Source: Streptomyces alboflavus (lineage in GTDB: Bacteria; Actinomycetota; Actinomycetes; Streptomycetales; Streptomycetaceae). From it: DNA of 64,000 nt. The translations under genes and the position numbers were made by a program. Below are positions 1-8,687 of the stretch, piece after piece. Where the stretch lies: the NCBI RefSeq assembly GCF_000716675.1, contig NZ_JNXT01000023.1, positions 62,001-126,000 of the forward strand, read 5' to 3'. Within the stretch, counting starts at the first letter, position 1. The number at the start of each line of letters is the position of its first letter. A model generated the notes under the pieces. It had not been told where the DNA came from. It was given only the letters and a program-made list of their open reading frames with translations, and ran no database searches.

Positions 1-599
1 CACCACTTGGGCTTGAGGACGGCGGGCGAGCCCATCGTCGCCACCGGCTCGCCCGTCTTGTGGTCCTCCATGTTGATGGCCCGGCCCGGGCCCGCCACCT
101 GCCAGTCGGGCGGTACGTCGAAGGCGGTGCCCCACTTGGGGTTCACGACGACGTTCCAGCCCGGAACGGTCGCCTTCGGCCCGCCGTCGTCCGTGCCCCG
201 GTCGCTGTCGTCGCCGTCCGACGGCGAGGACGGCTTGTCGGACGCCTGCTCCGAGGAGTCGGACTTGGCCTTGTCGGACTTGTCGTCCTTGTCGTTGCCG
301 TCGCCGACTATGAGGAAGCCGGTGACGCCCGCGGCCACGACCACGGCGGCCGCGGCGACGATCGCGATGACCTTGGTCCTGTTCCCGCCACCGCCGCCAC
401 CGCTCCCGCCCGGCGGCTGCGGCGCGCCCGGGTGGGTCGGGGCGCCGGCCCAGGGCCCCTGCGGCCCCGCGGGGGGTTGCTGGTAGGCGCCGTGCTGCGG
501 GTGACCAGGCTGCTGGGGCTGCTGATATCCCGGCTGCTGATAGGGGTTCGGCTGCTGGTACCCGGGCTGCTGGTAAGGATTCTGGTCCTGCGAGCTCAT
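1..599 (-). CDS. Q/P-rich single-pass membrane protein (C-terminus cut off)
   Basis: The gene begins at an ATG at 599 and runs off the left edge, so the C-terminus is missing. The first ~70 residues are cytoplasmic-looking and built of repeated YQQPG/NPYQQPG units followed by a poly-glycine run. One hydrophobic helix follows at about residues 77-99, then an Asp/Lys/Ser-rich linker and the start of an extracytoplasmic domain (WNVVVNPKWGTAFDVPPDW). This architecture is common in actinobacterial membrane proteins of unknown function. I cannot assign an activity. An alternative is a membrane-anchored substrate or partner of a Ser/Thr kinase system, but nothing in the visible part proves that. Confidence 0.8.
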   Translation of the reverse strand, partial: MSSQDQNPYQQPGYQQPNPYQQPGYQQPQQPGHPQHGAYQQPPAGPQGPWAGAPTHPGAPQPPGGSGGGGGGNRTKVIAIVAAAAVVVAAGVTGFLIVGDGNDKDDKSDKAKSDSSEQASDKPSSPSDGDDSDRGTDDGGPKATVPGWNVVVNPKWGTAFDVPPDWQVAGPGRAINMEDHKTGEPVATMGSPAVLKPKW

Positions 600-772
600 G
601 GCGGATCACGATACGGGTGCGGGGTGGCGGCGGCCGCGAGCGCCCTCGCTGTTGCCGAGAGTGCCCCGGATGCTGGGGGATTGGGTGCGGTGGCGGACGG
701 CGGTCCGGTACGGGGAGGGGTGCCGGGGGCTGGGGCTGCGGCCCGTGAAGCCCTGGCCAAGGGAGGCTACTC

Positions 773-1249
773 GTGGGTAACATCCCTGGCATGAGCACAG
801 ACCAGATGTCGATCGGCGAGATGCTCGCCGCCACCGTGCCGATGGCCAAGACCCTGAACCTCAAGTTCGGCGAGACCACGCCCGAGCGGGCCGTGGTCGT
901 CCTTCCGGACCAGAGCGAGTACCACAACCACGTGGGCGGACCGCACGCCGGAGCGATGTTCACGCTGGGCGAGTCCGCGAGCGGCGCCATCGTCCTTGCC
1001 GCCTTCGGGGCGCACCTGTCGCGGGCCGTGCCGCTCGCGGTGCGCGCCGACATCGCGTACAAGAAGCTGGCGATGGGGGAGGTCACGGCCACCGCGACGC
1101 TCGGCCGTCCGGTCGCCGACGTGGTCGCCGAGCTGGACGCGGGGCAGCGCCCCGAGTTTCCGGTCGGCATCGCCATCACGCGCGCGGACGGCGCCGTGAC
1201 GGGCGAGATGACCGTGGTGTGGACGCTGCGCCCCAACGACCCGAAGTAG
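773..1249 (+). CDS. Hotdog-fold thioesterase-like protein (DUF4442/PaaI type)
   Basis: 158 residues, the normal size for a single hotdog domain. The central segment HNHVGGPHAGAMFTLGESAS resembles the conserved loop and long helix of the DUF4442/PaaI thioesterase group, which hydrolyse acyl-CoA or aryl-CoA thioesters in the cytoplasm. The GTG at 773 is chosen because GGGAGG at 761-766 lies six bases upstream; an in-frame ATG at 791 is the alternative and would remove six residues. It is a single gene transcribed away from the membrane protein on its left. The substrate is unknown. Confidence 0.8.
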   Translation: MGNIPGMSTDQMSIGEMLAATVPMAKTLNLKFGETTPERAVVVLPDQSEYHNHVGGPHAGAMFTLGESASGAIVLAAFGAHLSRAVPLAVRADIAYKKLAMGEVTATATLGRPVADVVAELDAGQRPEFPVGIAITRADGAVTGEMTVVWTLRPNDPK

Positions 1250-1287
1250 TCCGGGCGGACGGCTCGGTGGCCGTCCCGTCGAGTGAC

Positions 1288-1303
1288 TGAGTATCCGTAC
1301 TCA
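1288..1303 (+). promoter_or_regulatory. Inverted repeat upstream of the DUF6234-like gene
   Basis: TGAGTA and TACTCA flank a four-base spacer and form a perfect 6+4+6 dyad just upstream of the small membrane protein gene. A related sequence precedes another small membrane protein gene near 29866. The factor that binds is unknown. Confidence 0.4.
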
Positions 1304-1329
1304 GGTGCGGGCGGGGCCCGGCGCCGAGC

Positions 1330-1806
1330 ATGGGCGGCATGAGCCTGCCGAGCGCGCCGCCCGCCTTCGACGCCTCCGACGACACCGGTGCCGACGGACG
1401 CGCCGACATCATGGCCGCCGTCGGCCTCTTCCTGGTCGAAGGGGCCGTCCTCGTCGTGGTGTTCGGGGCGTGGCTCCTGTCGGGGGTCTCCTTCTTCCCC
1501 GCGGGCGGCGCCGAAGTCGAGCCCGACTCCCTCGGCGGCTACCTCGTCGCCGCCGGGGCGGTCGGGCTCTTCGCCGTCCTGGCCGCTGCCCTCGCCTTCC
1601 GGAGGCGGGCCGCGGCGACCGCGTGGAGTCAGGGGTTCATGGCGGCGCTGGTCGCGGCGGCGGTGTGGTGCGGCCCGGCGTATCCGGACCGGGCCCAGGA
1701 GCGGGAACGCGAGCGGAATCAGCCCGCGCCCGCGTCCACTTGGAGCGGGCAGGTGGGGTGCCGCAGCGGGGGCGACAGTGACGAGTGCGCCGGTTCGGGG
1801 CGATGA
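1330..1806 (+). CDS. Small integral membrane protein (DUF6234-like)
   Basis: 158 residues with about three hydrophobic helices (near residues 27-50, 68-92 and 100-116), then a short polar tail carrying two cysteines and a glycine-rich end (GQVGCRSGGDSDECAGSG). It resembles the small Streptomyces-specific family DUF6234 of unknown function; that assignment is from memory and tentative. An ATG at 1339 is an equally possible start. A perfect dyad TGAGTA-tccg-TACTCA lies about 27 bases upstream at 1288-1303. Confidence 0.65.
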   Translation: MGGMSLPSAPPAFDASDDTGADGRADIMAAVGLFLVEGAVLVVVFGAWLLSGVSFFPAGGAEVEPDSLGGYLVAAGAVGLFAVLAAALAFRRRAAATAWSQGFMAALVAAAVWCGPAYPDRAQERERERNQPAPASTWSGQVGCRSGGDSDECAGSGR

Positions 1807-1899
1807 AGGGTCCCTGAATCCGGCGGGTTTGAGCCTCGCGGGTTCCTGAACCCCGCGCGTGCGGGACCCCTCCCGGGCGTCCGCGCAGAGAACGGTCCC

Positions 1900-2454
1900 A
1901 TGACCACATCGGAAACTTCGGCCCGCCGCCGGGCGGTCCGGCTGTCCTCGGCGCGGGGCGCGGTGGCGGCCGTCGGCGCCTTCCTGACCCTGGCCGCCGC
2001 CGTGACCGGATGCGGCTCCGACTCGGGCGACGACGAGGGGGCGTCCGCGCCGTCCTCGCCCTCGCGTCCCGCGAAATCGTCACCCGCCTCGCCGACGCCC
2101 ACGAAGCCCGCCAAGTCGCCGTCGCCGTCACCGACCGCGGTGCGGCCGAAGAAGCCGCTGAAGCCGTCGACGCGGGCCGAACTGCGGGCATGCGCGGACG
2201 GAAGCTGCACGGTCGTGGTGAAGAGGGGCGCCGAGATTCCGGGCGTCGAGAGCCTTCGGGCCGGACCGTTCACGGTGAGCGCCGTCGGTCCCGAAGGGGT
2301 GGACCTGACCTCGGTCGACGCGAGCGGATTCACGTCCAGCCTGCTCGGGCAGCGCCCCGACCAGGGCGGGCCCTCCACCGTCAACGAACTGTCGATCGCC
2401 GTCCTCGCCATCGTGGGCGACACCGCGAAGCTGCGGCTCTTCCCGGCCAAGTAG
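1900..2454 (+). CDS. Putative lipoprotein
   Basis: 184 residues. The N-terminus has an Arg-rich n-region, a hydrophobic core and a lipobox AVTGC with the acylated cysteine at residue 38, so the mature protein should be anchored on the outer face of the membrane. A long Ser/Pro/Lys linker (about residues 45-90) leads to a small C-terminal domain beginning RAELRACADGSCTVVVKRG. Two cysteines in that domain could form a disulfide. I do not recognise the fold. It is a single gene with no clear operon partner. Confidence 0.75.
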   Translation: MTTSETSARRRAVRLSSARGAVAAVGAFLTLAAAVTGCGSDSGDDEGASAPSSPSRPAKSSPASPTPTKPAKSPSPSPTAVRPKKPLKPSTRAELRACADGSCTVVVKRGAEIPGVESLRAGPFTVSAVGPEGVDLTSVDASGFTSSLLGQRPDQGGPSTVNELSIAVLAIVGDTAKLRLFPAK

Positions 2455-2492
2455 GGCGCGTGCCGTTTCGACGGCCGCTCCCGCCCGTGGCA

Positions 2493-2521
2493 TTGACACG
2501 AGTCATCACCGGTCGTAGCTT
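2493..2521 (+). promoter_or_regulatory. Consensus-like sigma-70 promoter
   Basis: TTGACA at 2493-2498, a 17-base spacer, then TAGCTT at 2516-2521. This is a full -35 match with a TANNNT -10 at ideal spacing, as expected for HrdB-type promoters. It could drive the short ORF at 2548 or, as a ~280-base leader, the carboxylesterase gene. Confidence 0.5.
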
Positions 2522-2547
2522 GTGCGCCGCACCGGCGGAATCCGACG

Positions 2548-2736
2548 GTGCGTCAGACGACAGAAGCGGCGCCCGTGTCCGCCACCGCGCTGCCCGCGCC
2601 GCTGCCTCTCGCGGCCGCGTTCGACCCCGAACCGGTGCGCCGCTACGGGCGGGGGGATGCCGCGGATCGCGCCGCGGACGCTGGCGCCGCGGGGCGTGCG
2701 GCGGGGCGGCTGGGTACTCGGTACCGGGCGTCGTGA
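2548..2736 (+). CDS. Doubtful short ORF behind a good promoter
   Basis: 62 codons from a GTG, starting about 20 bases after the predicted transcription start of the 2493 promoter, with GGCGGAA roughly nine bases upstream. The peptide (MRQTTEAAPVSATALPAPLP..., Ala/Arg-rich) matches nothing I recognise. Its amino-acid make-up is what any open frame in this G+C content would give. It is kept only because of the promoter placement. Confidence 0.2.
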   Translation: MRQTTEAAPVSATALPAPLPLAAAFDPEPVRRYGRGDAADRAADAGAAGRAAGRLGTRYRAS

Positions 2737-2805
2737 GATGCGTGTGGGCGTCTGCGCCCAGGAGTTGGTCCTTTCCGGTGTCATCGACGTGAAGGTGGTG
2801 CGGGT

Positions 2806-4554
2806 GTGAGGAGTGGTCGGCGTGCGGGGCGTTTCGTGGTGGCCGTCGGGGTGCTGATCGTGGCCGGGGCGGTGGGGCTCGCGCCGGAGGCGGCGCGGGC
2901 GGGGCAGGCGGACTCGGGCGTGCGGGCCGGGCAGGTGGAATCGGCCGCGTGGCGCGGGCAGTCGGGGGCGGCGGGGGCTGCCCTGCGGGCCGGGTCCGGG
3001 GGCAGGGCCGACGGCGGTCCCGCCGTGGTGCGGACCGACGCGGGCTGGGTGCGCGGACGGGTCACGGACGAGGGGCGGCGGTTCCTGGGGATTCCGTACG
3101 CGCGACAGCCCGTCGGTGCGCTGCGCTGGCGGGAGCCGCGCCCGGTCGTCCCCTGGCGCGGGGTGCGCGCGGCCACGGGGTTCGGCAACCGTTGTGTGCA
3201 GACGGCGAGTTGGGATCCGGGGTACGAGAAGCCCAGCCACACGGAGGACTGCCTCGCCCTCAACGTGTACGCGCCCGCGGGGGACCGGGGCACCAAGGCC
3301 GCGCGGACCCCGGTGGACGTGCGGCGGCCCGTCCTCGTCTGGCTGCACGGCGGCGGGCTCACCGCGGGCGCGGGCGAGGACGTCGTGCCGGAGCGCTTCG
3401 CCCGCGCCACCGGCACCGTCGTCGTCACCGTCAACTACCGCCTGGGCGCCCTGGGCTTCCTCGGCTCGCCCGCGCTCGACGACGAGGCGTCCGACGGAGT
3501 GTCCGGCAACTACGGACTGCTCGACCAGCAGGCCGCGCTGCGCTGGGTGCGTACCAACGTCGGCCGGTTCGGAGGCGACCCGCGCCGCGTGACCGTCGCG
3601 GGCGAGTCCGCGGGCGGCCGCTCCGTCTGCACCCACCTCGCCTCGCCGACCGGCCGCGGCCTGTTCCGCGCGGCCGTCATCCAGAGCGGCGCGTACGACG
3701 ACTGCGCGGGCCGCACACGGCGGCAGGCGGCCGGGGACGGCGCCGCGTTCGCGCGGAAGGCGGGCTGCCCGGACCCGGCGACCGCCCTCGCGTGTCTGCG
3801 GCGCAAGCCCGCGAAGGACCTGCTCGCGGCGCAGGCGGAGTTCGACTGGGGGCCGGTCGTCGGCGGGCGCCTCCTGCCCGTACAGCCTGCGGAGGCCTTC
3901 GAGCGGGGCAGCGCGGCGAAGGTGCCGGTCCTGAACGGCGCCAACACCGACGAGGGCACGCTGTTCGCGTTCGCGCAGTTCGACGGGCAGGGCGAACCGC
4001 TCGCCGCCAAGCGCTACCCGGCGGTCCTGGACGAGACCTACGGGCCCGCGCTCGCGGAACGGGTGGCGCGCCGCTACCCGCTCGCGCGGTACTCCTCGCC
4101 CTCGCACGCCTTCGCCGCGACCATCGGCGACCAGCTGTTCGCCTGCCCGGCCCTGCGGCTCGACCGCTCCCTGGCAGGGCGCGGCCCCGTCTACGCCTAC
4201 GAGTTCGCGGACCGCACCTCGCCGCCCTTCGCCAGCCTGCGCGACCGCGGCACGGACTTCGCCTTCGGTGCGACGCACGTAAACGAAGTGCAATATCTGT
4301 TCCAACACTTCGGCCTGCGCTCGCCCCTGAACACCGAACAGCGCGCCCTCGCCCGGCAGATGACCGCGTACTGGGGCTCCTTCATCCACTCCGGGGTGCC
4401 CCGCGCGAAGGGCGCCCCGCCGGCTCCCGACCAGCGCACTCACCCCGGCGCCACCCTCTCGCTGCGCACCGGATCAGCGGGCGGCACCATGATCGACAAG
4501 GGTGTGCACCGGGCCCACCACTGCGCTCTGTGGGACCCGGCCGCACCCCGCTGA
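2806..4554 (+). CDS. Secreted type-B carboxylesterase/lipase
   Basis: 582 residues with an N-terminal signal peptide (hydrophobic core about residues 8-28, cleavage near AARA). The body is a carboxylesterase type-B alpha/beta hydrolase. It has the oxyanion region VWLHGGGL, the nucleophile in GESAGG (Ser268), the acid in NTDEGTLFA (Glu383) and the histidine in THVNEVQYLF (His491). The early cysteine pair with EDCLALNVY is typical of the family. It should hydrolyse carboxylic esters outside the cell; the natural substrate is unknown. The start is GTG at 2806, where the ribosome site is weak. Confidence 0.9.
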   Translation: MRSGRRAGRFVVAVGVLIVAGAVGLAPEAARAGQADSGVRAGQVESAAWRGQSGAAGAALRAGSGGRADGGPAVVRTDAGWVRGRVTDEGRRFLGIPYARQPVGALRWREPRPVVPWRGVRAATGFGNRCVQTASWDPGYEKPSHTEDCLALNVYAPAGDRGTKAARTPVDVRRPVLVWLHGGGLTAGAGEDVVPERFARATGTVVVTVNYRLGALGFLGSPALDDEASDGVSGNYGLLDQQAALRWVRTNVGRFGGDPRRVTVAGESAGGRSVCTHLASPTGRGLFRAAVIQSGAYDDCAGRTRRQAAGDGAAFARKAGCPDPATALACLRRKPAKDLLAAQAEFDWGPVVGGRLLPVQPAEAFERGSAAKVPVLNGANTDEGTLFAFAQFDGQGEPLAAKRYPAVLDETYGPALAERVARRYPLARYSSPSHAFAATIGDQLFACPALRLDRSLAGRGPVYAYEFADRTSPPFASLRDRGTDFAFGATHVNEVQYLFQHFGLRSPLNTEQRALARQMTAYWGSFIHSGVPRAKGAPPAPDQRTHPGATLSLRTGSAGGTMIDKGVHRAHHCALWDPAAPR

Positions 4555-4635
4555 GCAGGTAGGCTTCCACGTCGTGCGTGATCGACAAGGACGCGCACGC
4601 CGGGGGAGTCACCAGCACAGCGGAAGGAACCGGGG

Positions 4636-5388
4636 TTGCACGTCCAGGAGTGGCTGGAGAACGTACCGGCCGTCAGCGTCTACCTGCTCGTGGGCCTCGT
4701 GATCGGCCTGGAGTCGCTGGGCATCCCGCTGCCCGGCGAGATCGTCCTCGTCTCCGCCGCGCTGCTCTCGTCGCAGCACGGCGACGTGAACCCGGTGATC
4801 CTCGGCGCCTGCGCCGTCGCGGGCGCGGTGATCGGCGACTCCATCGGCTACGCGATCGGACGCAAGGGCGGCCGACCGCTCCTCGCCTGGCTGGGGCGGA
4901 AGTTCCCCAAGCACTTCAGCGAGGCGAACGTCGGCAGCGCCGAGCGGTCGTTCCAGAAGTGGGGCATGTGGGCGGTCTTCTTCGGCCGGTTCGTGGCGCT
5001 CCTGCGGATCTTCGCCGGGCCGCTCGCCGGTGTGCTGCGGATGCCGTACTGGAAGTTCGCCATCGCCAACGTTCTCGGCGGCATCGTGTGGGCGGGCGGC
5101 ACCACGGCCGTCATCTACTACATCGGCGTGGTCGCGGAGGACTGGCTCAAGCGCTTCTCGTACGTCGGCCTCGGCATCGCCGTCCTCATCGGCATCGGCT
5201 CGATGCTGCTCGTGAAGCGGCGGGCGAAGAAGGCGGCGGAGGAGCACGCGGCGGCTTCGGCCGGGGCGGAGGTGCCCGCGCAGGCGGGGGCCGACGCGGC
5301 CACCGGGACGGACGGCGGGACCGAGGGCGCCGCCGCCACCGAGGGCGAGACGGCGCTCGCGGCCGCCCGGGGTGCCACCGGTAGCTGA
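4636..5388 (+). CDS. DedA-family membrane protein
   Basis: 250 residues. The central 190 residues carry DedA (SNARE-associated/VTT) hallmarks: an early ESLGIPLPGE segment, GDSIGYAIGRKGG, the FGRFVALLRIFAGPLAG motif and several membrane helices. DedA proteins are linked to lipid flipping and membrane homeostasis. The TTG at 4636 is preferred because GGAAGGA lies upstream at suitable distance and yields the usual family N-terminus. The last ~55 residues are an Ala/Glu/Gly-rich cytoplasmic tail not found in short homologues. Confidence 0.88.
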   Translation: MHVQEWLENVPAVSVYLLVGLVIGLESLGIPLPGEIVLVSAALLSSQHGDVNPVILGACAVAGAVIGDSIGYAIGRKGGRPLLAWLGRKFPKHFSEANVGSAERSFQKWGMWAVFFGRFVALLRIFAGPLAGVLRMPYWKFAIANVLGGIVWAGGTTAVIYYIGVVAEDWLKRFSYVGLGIAVLIGIGSMLLVKRRAKKAAEEHAAASAGAEVPAQAGADAATGTDGGTEGAAATEGETALAAARGATGS

Positions 5389-5430
5389 GCCGCGCCGGGG
5401 CCACCACGGACCGGCCCCGCACACCCCTGT

Positions 5431-5465
5431 CGTACCCGCTCGCGCGTCGCGCGCGAGCGGGTACG
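5431..5465. terminator. Perfect 16-bp hairpin
   Basis: Two 16-base arms (5431-5446 and 5450-5465) are perfectly complementary around a three-base loop, 43 bases after the DedA stop. There is no T-run, as is usual for terminators in this G+C range. Confidence 0.75.
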
Positions 5466-5662
5466 CGCATGTGCGCCCTGCGTTCCGCTTGCCGTGGCTC
5501 CCGCCCGTGCGTCCGCACGCCCCTGACTGTTCCGGTCCGCCCAAGTCCCCTTCCGCGGGGCGCGACCTGCGCTCCTCCCGGATCCGGGGGGGTCTGCCCC
5601 CGTGCGCTTCCGGGGGCAGGCTCCGTTGAGCGCGGGGCGCCGGGCCCCTAGCGTCGGTCGGC

Positions 5663-7000
5663 ATGACTTGTGTAGAGCACACCGAGAAGAGAACGTCCGC
5701 ACGGGCCTTACCCGGGCGCCGTCGAGCCGGGCGGGCGACCGCGGTCGCCGTGGTGACGGCGGCGTTGACGCTGCTCGTCCCCGTGGCAGACGCGGCGGCC
5801 CGCCCCGGCGCGCAGTCCCGTCCGGCGGCCCCGACTCCCGCCCCGCCGCCCGACTGTGACGCGGCGCGCGGCGCGGTCAAGGCCTCCCTCGCTCCCCTCG
5901 TCGACCGCCACGGCATCCCCGGCGCCGCCGCCGAAGTGGTCGACCGGCGCTGCGGGCGCTGGTCCGTCGCACGGGGCGTCGCCGACCTGGACAGCGGCCG
6001 CCCGATGGACGCGAGGGACCGGCTGCGGATCGGCAGCGTCAGCAAGACGTTCACCGTCACCGTCGTCGTACAACTCGCCGCGGAAGGCCGGATCGGCCTC
6101 GACGCGCCCGTCGAGCGCTATCTGCCGGGCCTGATCCGGGGCAACGGCCATGACGGCCGCAAGATCACCGTGCGTCAGCTCCTCCGGCACACGAGTGGAC
6201 TGCCCGACTACGTCGAAGCCCTCGCCGAGCGGCCCGTGGCGGAGTGGCGCTTCCGCCACTTCGAGCCCCGCGAACAGATCGCCACCGCCCTGAAGATGCC
6301 GCGCCCGGCCAAGAAGTGGCACTACGCGACGACCAACACCGTCGTCGCCGGGCTCATCGTCGAGAAGGTCACCGGGCACCGCGTCGAGGCGGAGGTGGAT
6401 CGCCGCGTCATCCGGAAGCTCGGCCTGCGGGACACCTACTGGCCGGGCGACGACACGCGCATCCGGGGCGCGCACTCGCGGAGCTACATGCCTGGCCCGG
6501 AGGGCGGGCCGGACGGCAGGGTGTCCTTCCGGCCCGGTGGCGAGGCGTCCTCCCGGGGCGGCGGCAAGGCGTCCTCCCGCGTCGACGGCACCGAGTGGAA
6601 CATGACCTTCGGCGGCGCAGGCGGCGCCCTGGTCTCGACGCCCGCCGACGTGAACCGCTTCTTCGGCGCGCTGTCCGGCGGGAAGCTGCTGCCCGCGCGC
6701 TGGCTCGCCGAGATGAAGCGCACGGTCCCCGCCGACCCGGACCGGCTCTGGCCCGGCGCCCGGTACGGCCTCGGCCTGATCTCCTCGCCGCTGGCGTGCG
6801 GCGGCCGCTGGTGGGGGCACGCCGGCACGGCCCCCGGCGGGCACCGCGCCGTCGGAGCGGTCGGCCCCGGCGGCCGCACCGTCGCCCTCGCCCTCAACCA
6901 GCTGCCCGCCACCGACCACGCCGAACAGGACTTCCGGGCCGTCGTCGACAGCGCCCTGTGTCCGCCCGACCGCACCTCGCGTCTCAAGGAGAACCCGTGA
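5663..7000 (+). CDS. Secreted serine hydrolase, class-C beta-lactamase/DD-peptidase type
   Basis: 445 residues. A signal peptide spans about residues 20-46 (Arg-rich, then a long hydrophobic core ending ADAAA). The catalytic fold resembles the Streptomyces R61 DD-carboxypeptidase: SxxK in GSVSKTFT (Ser127, Lys130), the tyrosine motif at YATTN (Tyr221) and the HxG-type third box HAGTAPGG (His386). The usual YxN asparagine is threonine here. It likely acts on cell-wall peptides or a related D-amino peptide or ester substrate. TAGCGT at 5649-5654 may be a -10 close to the ATG. Its stop overlaps the next start, so the two hydrolases are co-expressed. Confidence 0.88.
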   Translation: MTCVEHTEKRTSARALPGRRRAGRATAVAVVTAALTLLVPVADAAARPGAQSRPAAPTPAPPPDCDAARGAVKASLAPLVDRHGIPGAAAEVVDRRCGRWSVARGVADLDSGRPMDARDRLRIGSVSKTFTVTVVVQLAAEGRIGLDAPVERYLPGLIRGNGHDGRKITVRQLLRHTSGLPDYVEALAERPVAEWRFRHFEPREQIATALKMPRPAKKWHYATTNTVVAGLIVEKVTGHRVEAEVDRRVIRKLGLRDTYWPGDDTRIRGAHSRSYMPGPEGGPDGRVSFRPGGEASSRGGGKASSRVDGTEWNMTFGGAGGALVSTPADVNRFFGALSGGKLLPARWLAEMKRTVPADPDRLWPGARYGLGLISSPLACGGRWWGHAGTAPGGHRAVGAVGPGGRTVALALNQLPATDHAEQDFRAVVDSALCPPDRTSRLKENP

Positions 7001-8607
7001 CAGCCACCAGCGCCGCCGCGCGCCGCACCTCGGTGGGCCTCGCCCTCGCCGCCTGCTTCACCGCCACGCCTGCCCTCGCCTCGGCGGCCCCGGCCCCCGC
7101 GCCCGAACGCGGCACGGGCGCCACCGCTCCCGCCGCTGTTCACGCCGCCGCTCCCGCCGCCGGTCTCGGCCGTTTCCACGACCAGCGCCTCGACTGGCGC
7201 TCCTGCGTCCTCGGTCCGGGCGACGAGACGGGCCACGCCCTGGCGAAGGCGGGCGCCCGCTGCGCGGACGTCACCGTACCCCTTGACTACTCCGACCCCG
7301 GCGGCCGCACCATCACCGTCGCCATATCGCGGATCAAGGCCACCGACACCCGCCACCGCGTCGGCCCGCTGCTCCTCAACGGCGGTGGCCCCGGCGGCAC
7401 TTCGCTCGGTGACGCCCCGGACATCCACAAGGCGATGAAGGATGTCGCCGCGCGCTACGACATCATCGGCGTCGACCCGCGCTTCGTCGGCCGCAGCACC
7501 CCGCTGGACTGCGCGTGGCCCGTCTCCAGCGCCATCTTCTCCGCCGGGGTCGGCCGCGCGGGCTTCGACCGGCAGGTCGCCCTGCACAAGGACCTGGCCG
7601 CCAAGTGCCGCACCACCAACAAGTCCGTGCTGCCGTTCGTCACCACCCGCGACACCGCCCGCGACATGGACGTCATCCGTGGCGCGCTCGGTGAGCGGAA
7701 GATCTCCTACCTGGGCTACTCGTACGGCACCTACCTCGGCACCGTCTACACCCAGATGTTCCCCGGCCGCTACGACCGCGTCGTCCTCGACGGCGCGCTC
7801 GACCCGCGCCGCTACACCCCCCGGCTGCTGCGCGGCACCGAGGCCGAGAACGACCAGGCGCTCTCCGACTGGGCGCGCTGGGCGGCGCGGCGGCACGACA
7901 CGTACGGCCTCGGCCGCACCCGCGCCCAGGTGCTCGCCGCCGTCGACCGCACCATCGCGGCGTCCGCGCGCGGGCTCACCGTCGGCACCGCCCCCGACGC
8001 CTTCCGGCTCGACGACTCGACGGTGCCGACCCTGCTCGCCATGGGCATCGCCGACGACACCGACGATGCCCGCGCGACCCTCGGCGAGCAGGTGTCCGTG
8101 CTCGTGCGGGCGGCCGAGGGGCGACCGACGCGGCTCTCACCGGAGTTCGCCGAGGCCCTGCGGGGCTACATCACCGGCAAGGAGTCGCACTACGGCAGCG
8201 TGCAGACGGCCATCCTGTGCGGCGATGCGGCGGCCCCGCGCGACCCGGAGCGCTACTGGCGCGACATCCAGCGCAGCCGCGCCACGCACCCGGTCATGGG
8301 ACCGCTGGCCAACAACATCAACCCGTGCGCCTTCTGGGACCGGCCCCGCGAGGAGCCGACCCAGGTCCGGCGCGACGCCCCGGCGCTGCTCGTGGGCGCG
8401 ACCGGTGACCCGCGCAGCGACTACCAGGGCACCGTGGCGCTGCACGGCATGCTGCCCAGCTCGAAGCTGATCACCCTGAAGGGCGCCAACCGGCACGGGA
8501 TCTACGGCTATTACGGCAACGCCTGCGTGGACGCGCGGGTCAACGCCTACCTGGACAGCGGAAAGTTGCCGGGCAAGGACCTGACCTGCGTGAAGGAGGA
8601 CGGCTGA
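6997..8607 (+). CDS. Secreted tripeptidyl aminopeptidase-like alpha/beta hydrolase
   Basis: 536 residues starting at a GTG that overlaps the previous stop (GTGA), with AAGGAG five bases upstream. It has a signal peptide (hydrophobic stretch about residues 12-28), then the fold of the Streptomyces Tap/SlpD/SlpE proteases. Key sites are LLLNGGGPGG (oxyanion loop), GYSYGTYLG (Ser242), GATGDPRSDY (Asp471) and NRHGIYG (His500). The family removes tripeptides or short N-terminal peptides from secreted proteins. Co-translation with the DD-peptidase-like hydrolase suggests joint peptide processing outside the membrane. Confidence 0.9.
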   Translation: MTATSAAARRTSVGLALAACFTATPALASAAPAPAPERGTGATAPAAVHAAAPAAGLGRFHDQRLDWRSCVLGPGDETGHALAKAGARCADVTVPLDYSDPGGRTITVAISRIKATDTRHRVGPLLLNGGGPGGTSLGDAPDIHKAMKDVAARYDIIGVDPRFVGRSTPLDCAWPVSSAIFSAGVGRAGFDRQVALHKDLAAKCRTTNKSVLPFVTTRDTARDMDVIRGALGERKISYLGYSYGTYLGTVYTQMFPGRYDRVVLDGALDPRRYTPRLLRGTEAENDQALSDWARWAARRHDTYGLGRTRAQVLAAVDRTIAASARGLTVGTAPDAFRLDDSTVPTLLAMGIADDTDDARATLGEQVSVLVRAAEGRPTRLSPEFAEALRGYITGKESHYGSVQTAILCGDAAAPRDPERYWRDIQRSRATHPVMGPLANNINPCAFWDRPREEPTQVRRDAPALLVGATGDPRSDYQGTVALHGMLPSSKLITLKGANRHGIYGYYGNACVDARVNAYLDSGKLPGKDLTCVKEDG

Positions 8608-8665
8608 CACAGGCCCGCCGCCCGCTCGGACCGCTCTCGGCCCGGGCGGGCGGCTCGGTCTGTGT
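8607..8665. terminator. Bidirectional hairpin between convergent genes
   Basis: ACACAG at 8607-8612 pairs with CTGTGT at 8660-8665, and an inner GC-rich arm (CCGCCGCCCG with CGGGCGGGCGG) extends the stem with some mismatches. It sits exactly between the aminopeptidase and carbonic-anhydrase 3' ends. Confidence 0.6.
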
Positions 8666-8687
8666 CCGGTCCGACGGCGCGGCGCCG

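Larger units (their letters stand above)
2455..2805. other. Intergenic region upstream of the carboxylesterase gene
   Basis: 351 bases. It contains one promoter-like element at 2493-2521 and a short doubtful ORF at 2548-2736. No terminator or further dyad stands out. Confidence 0.5.
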
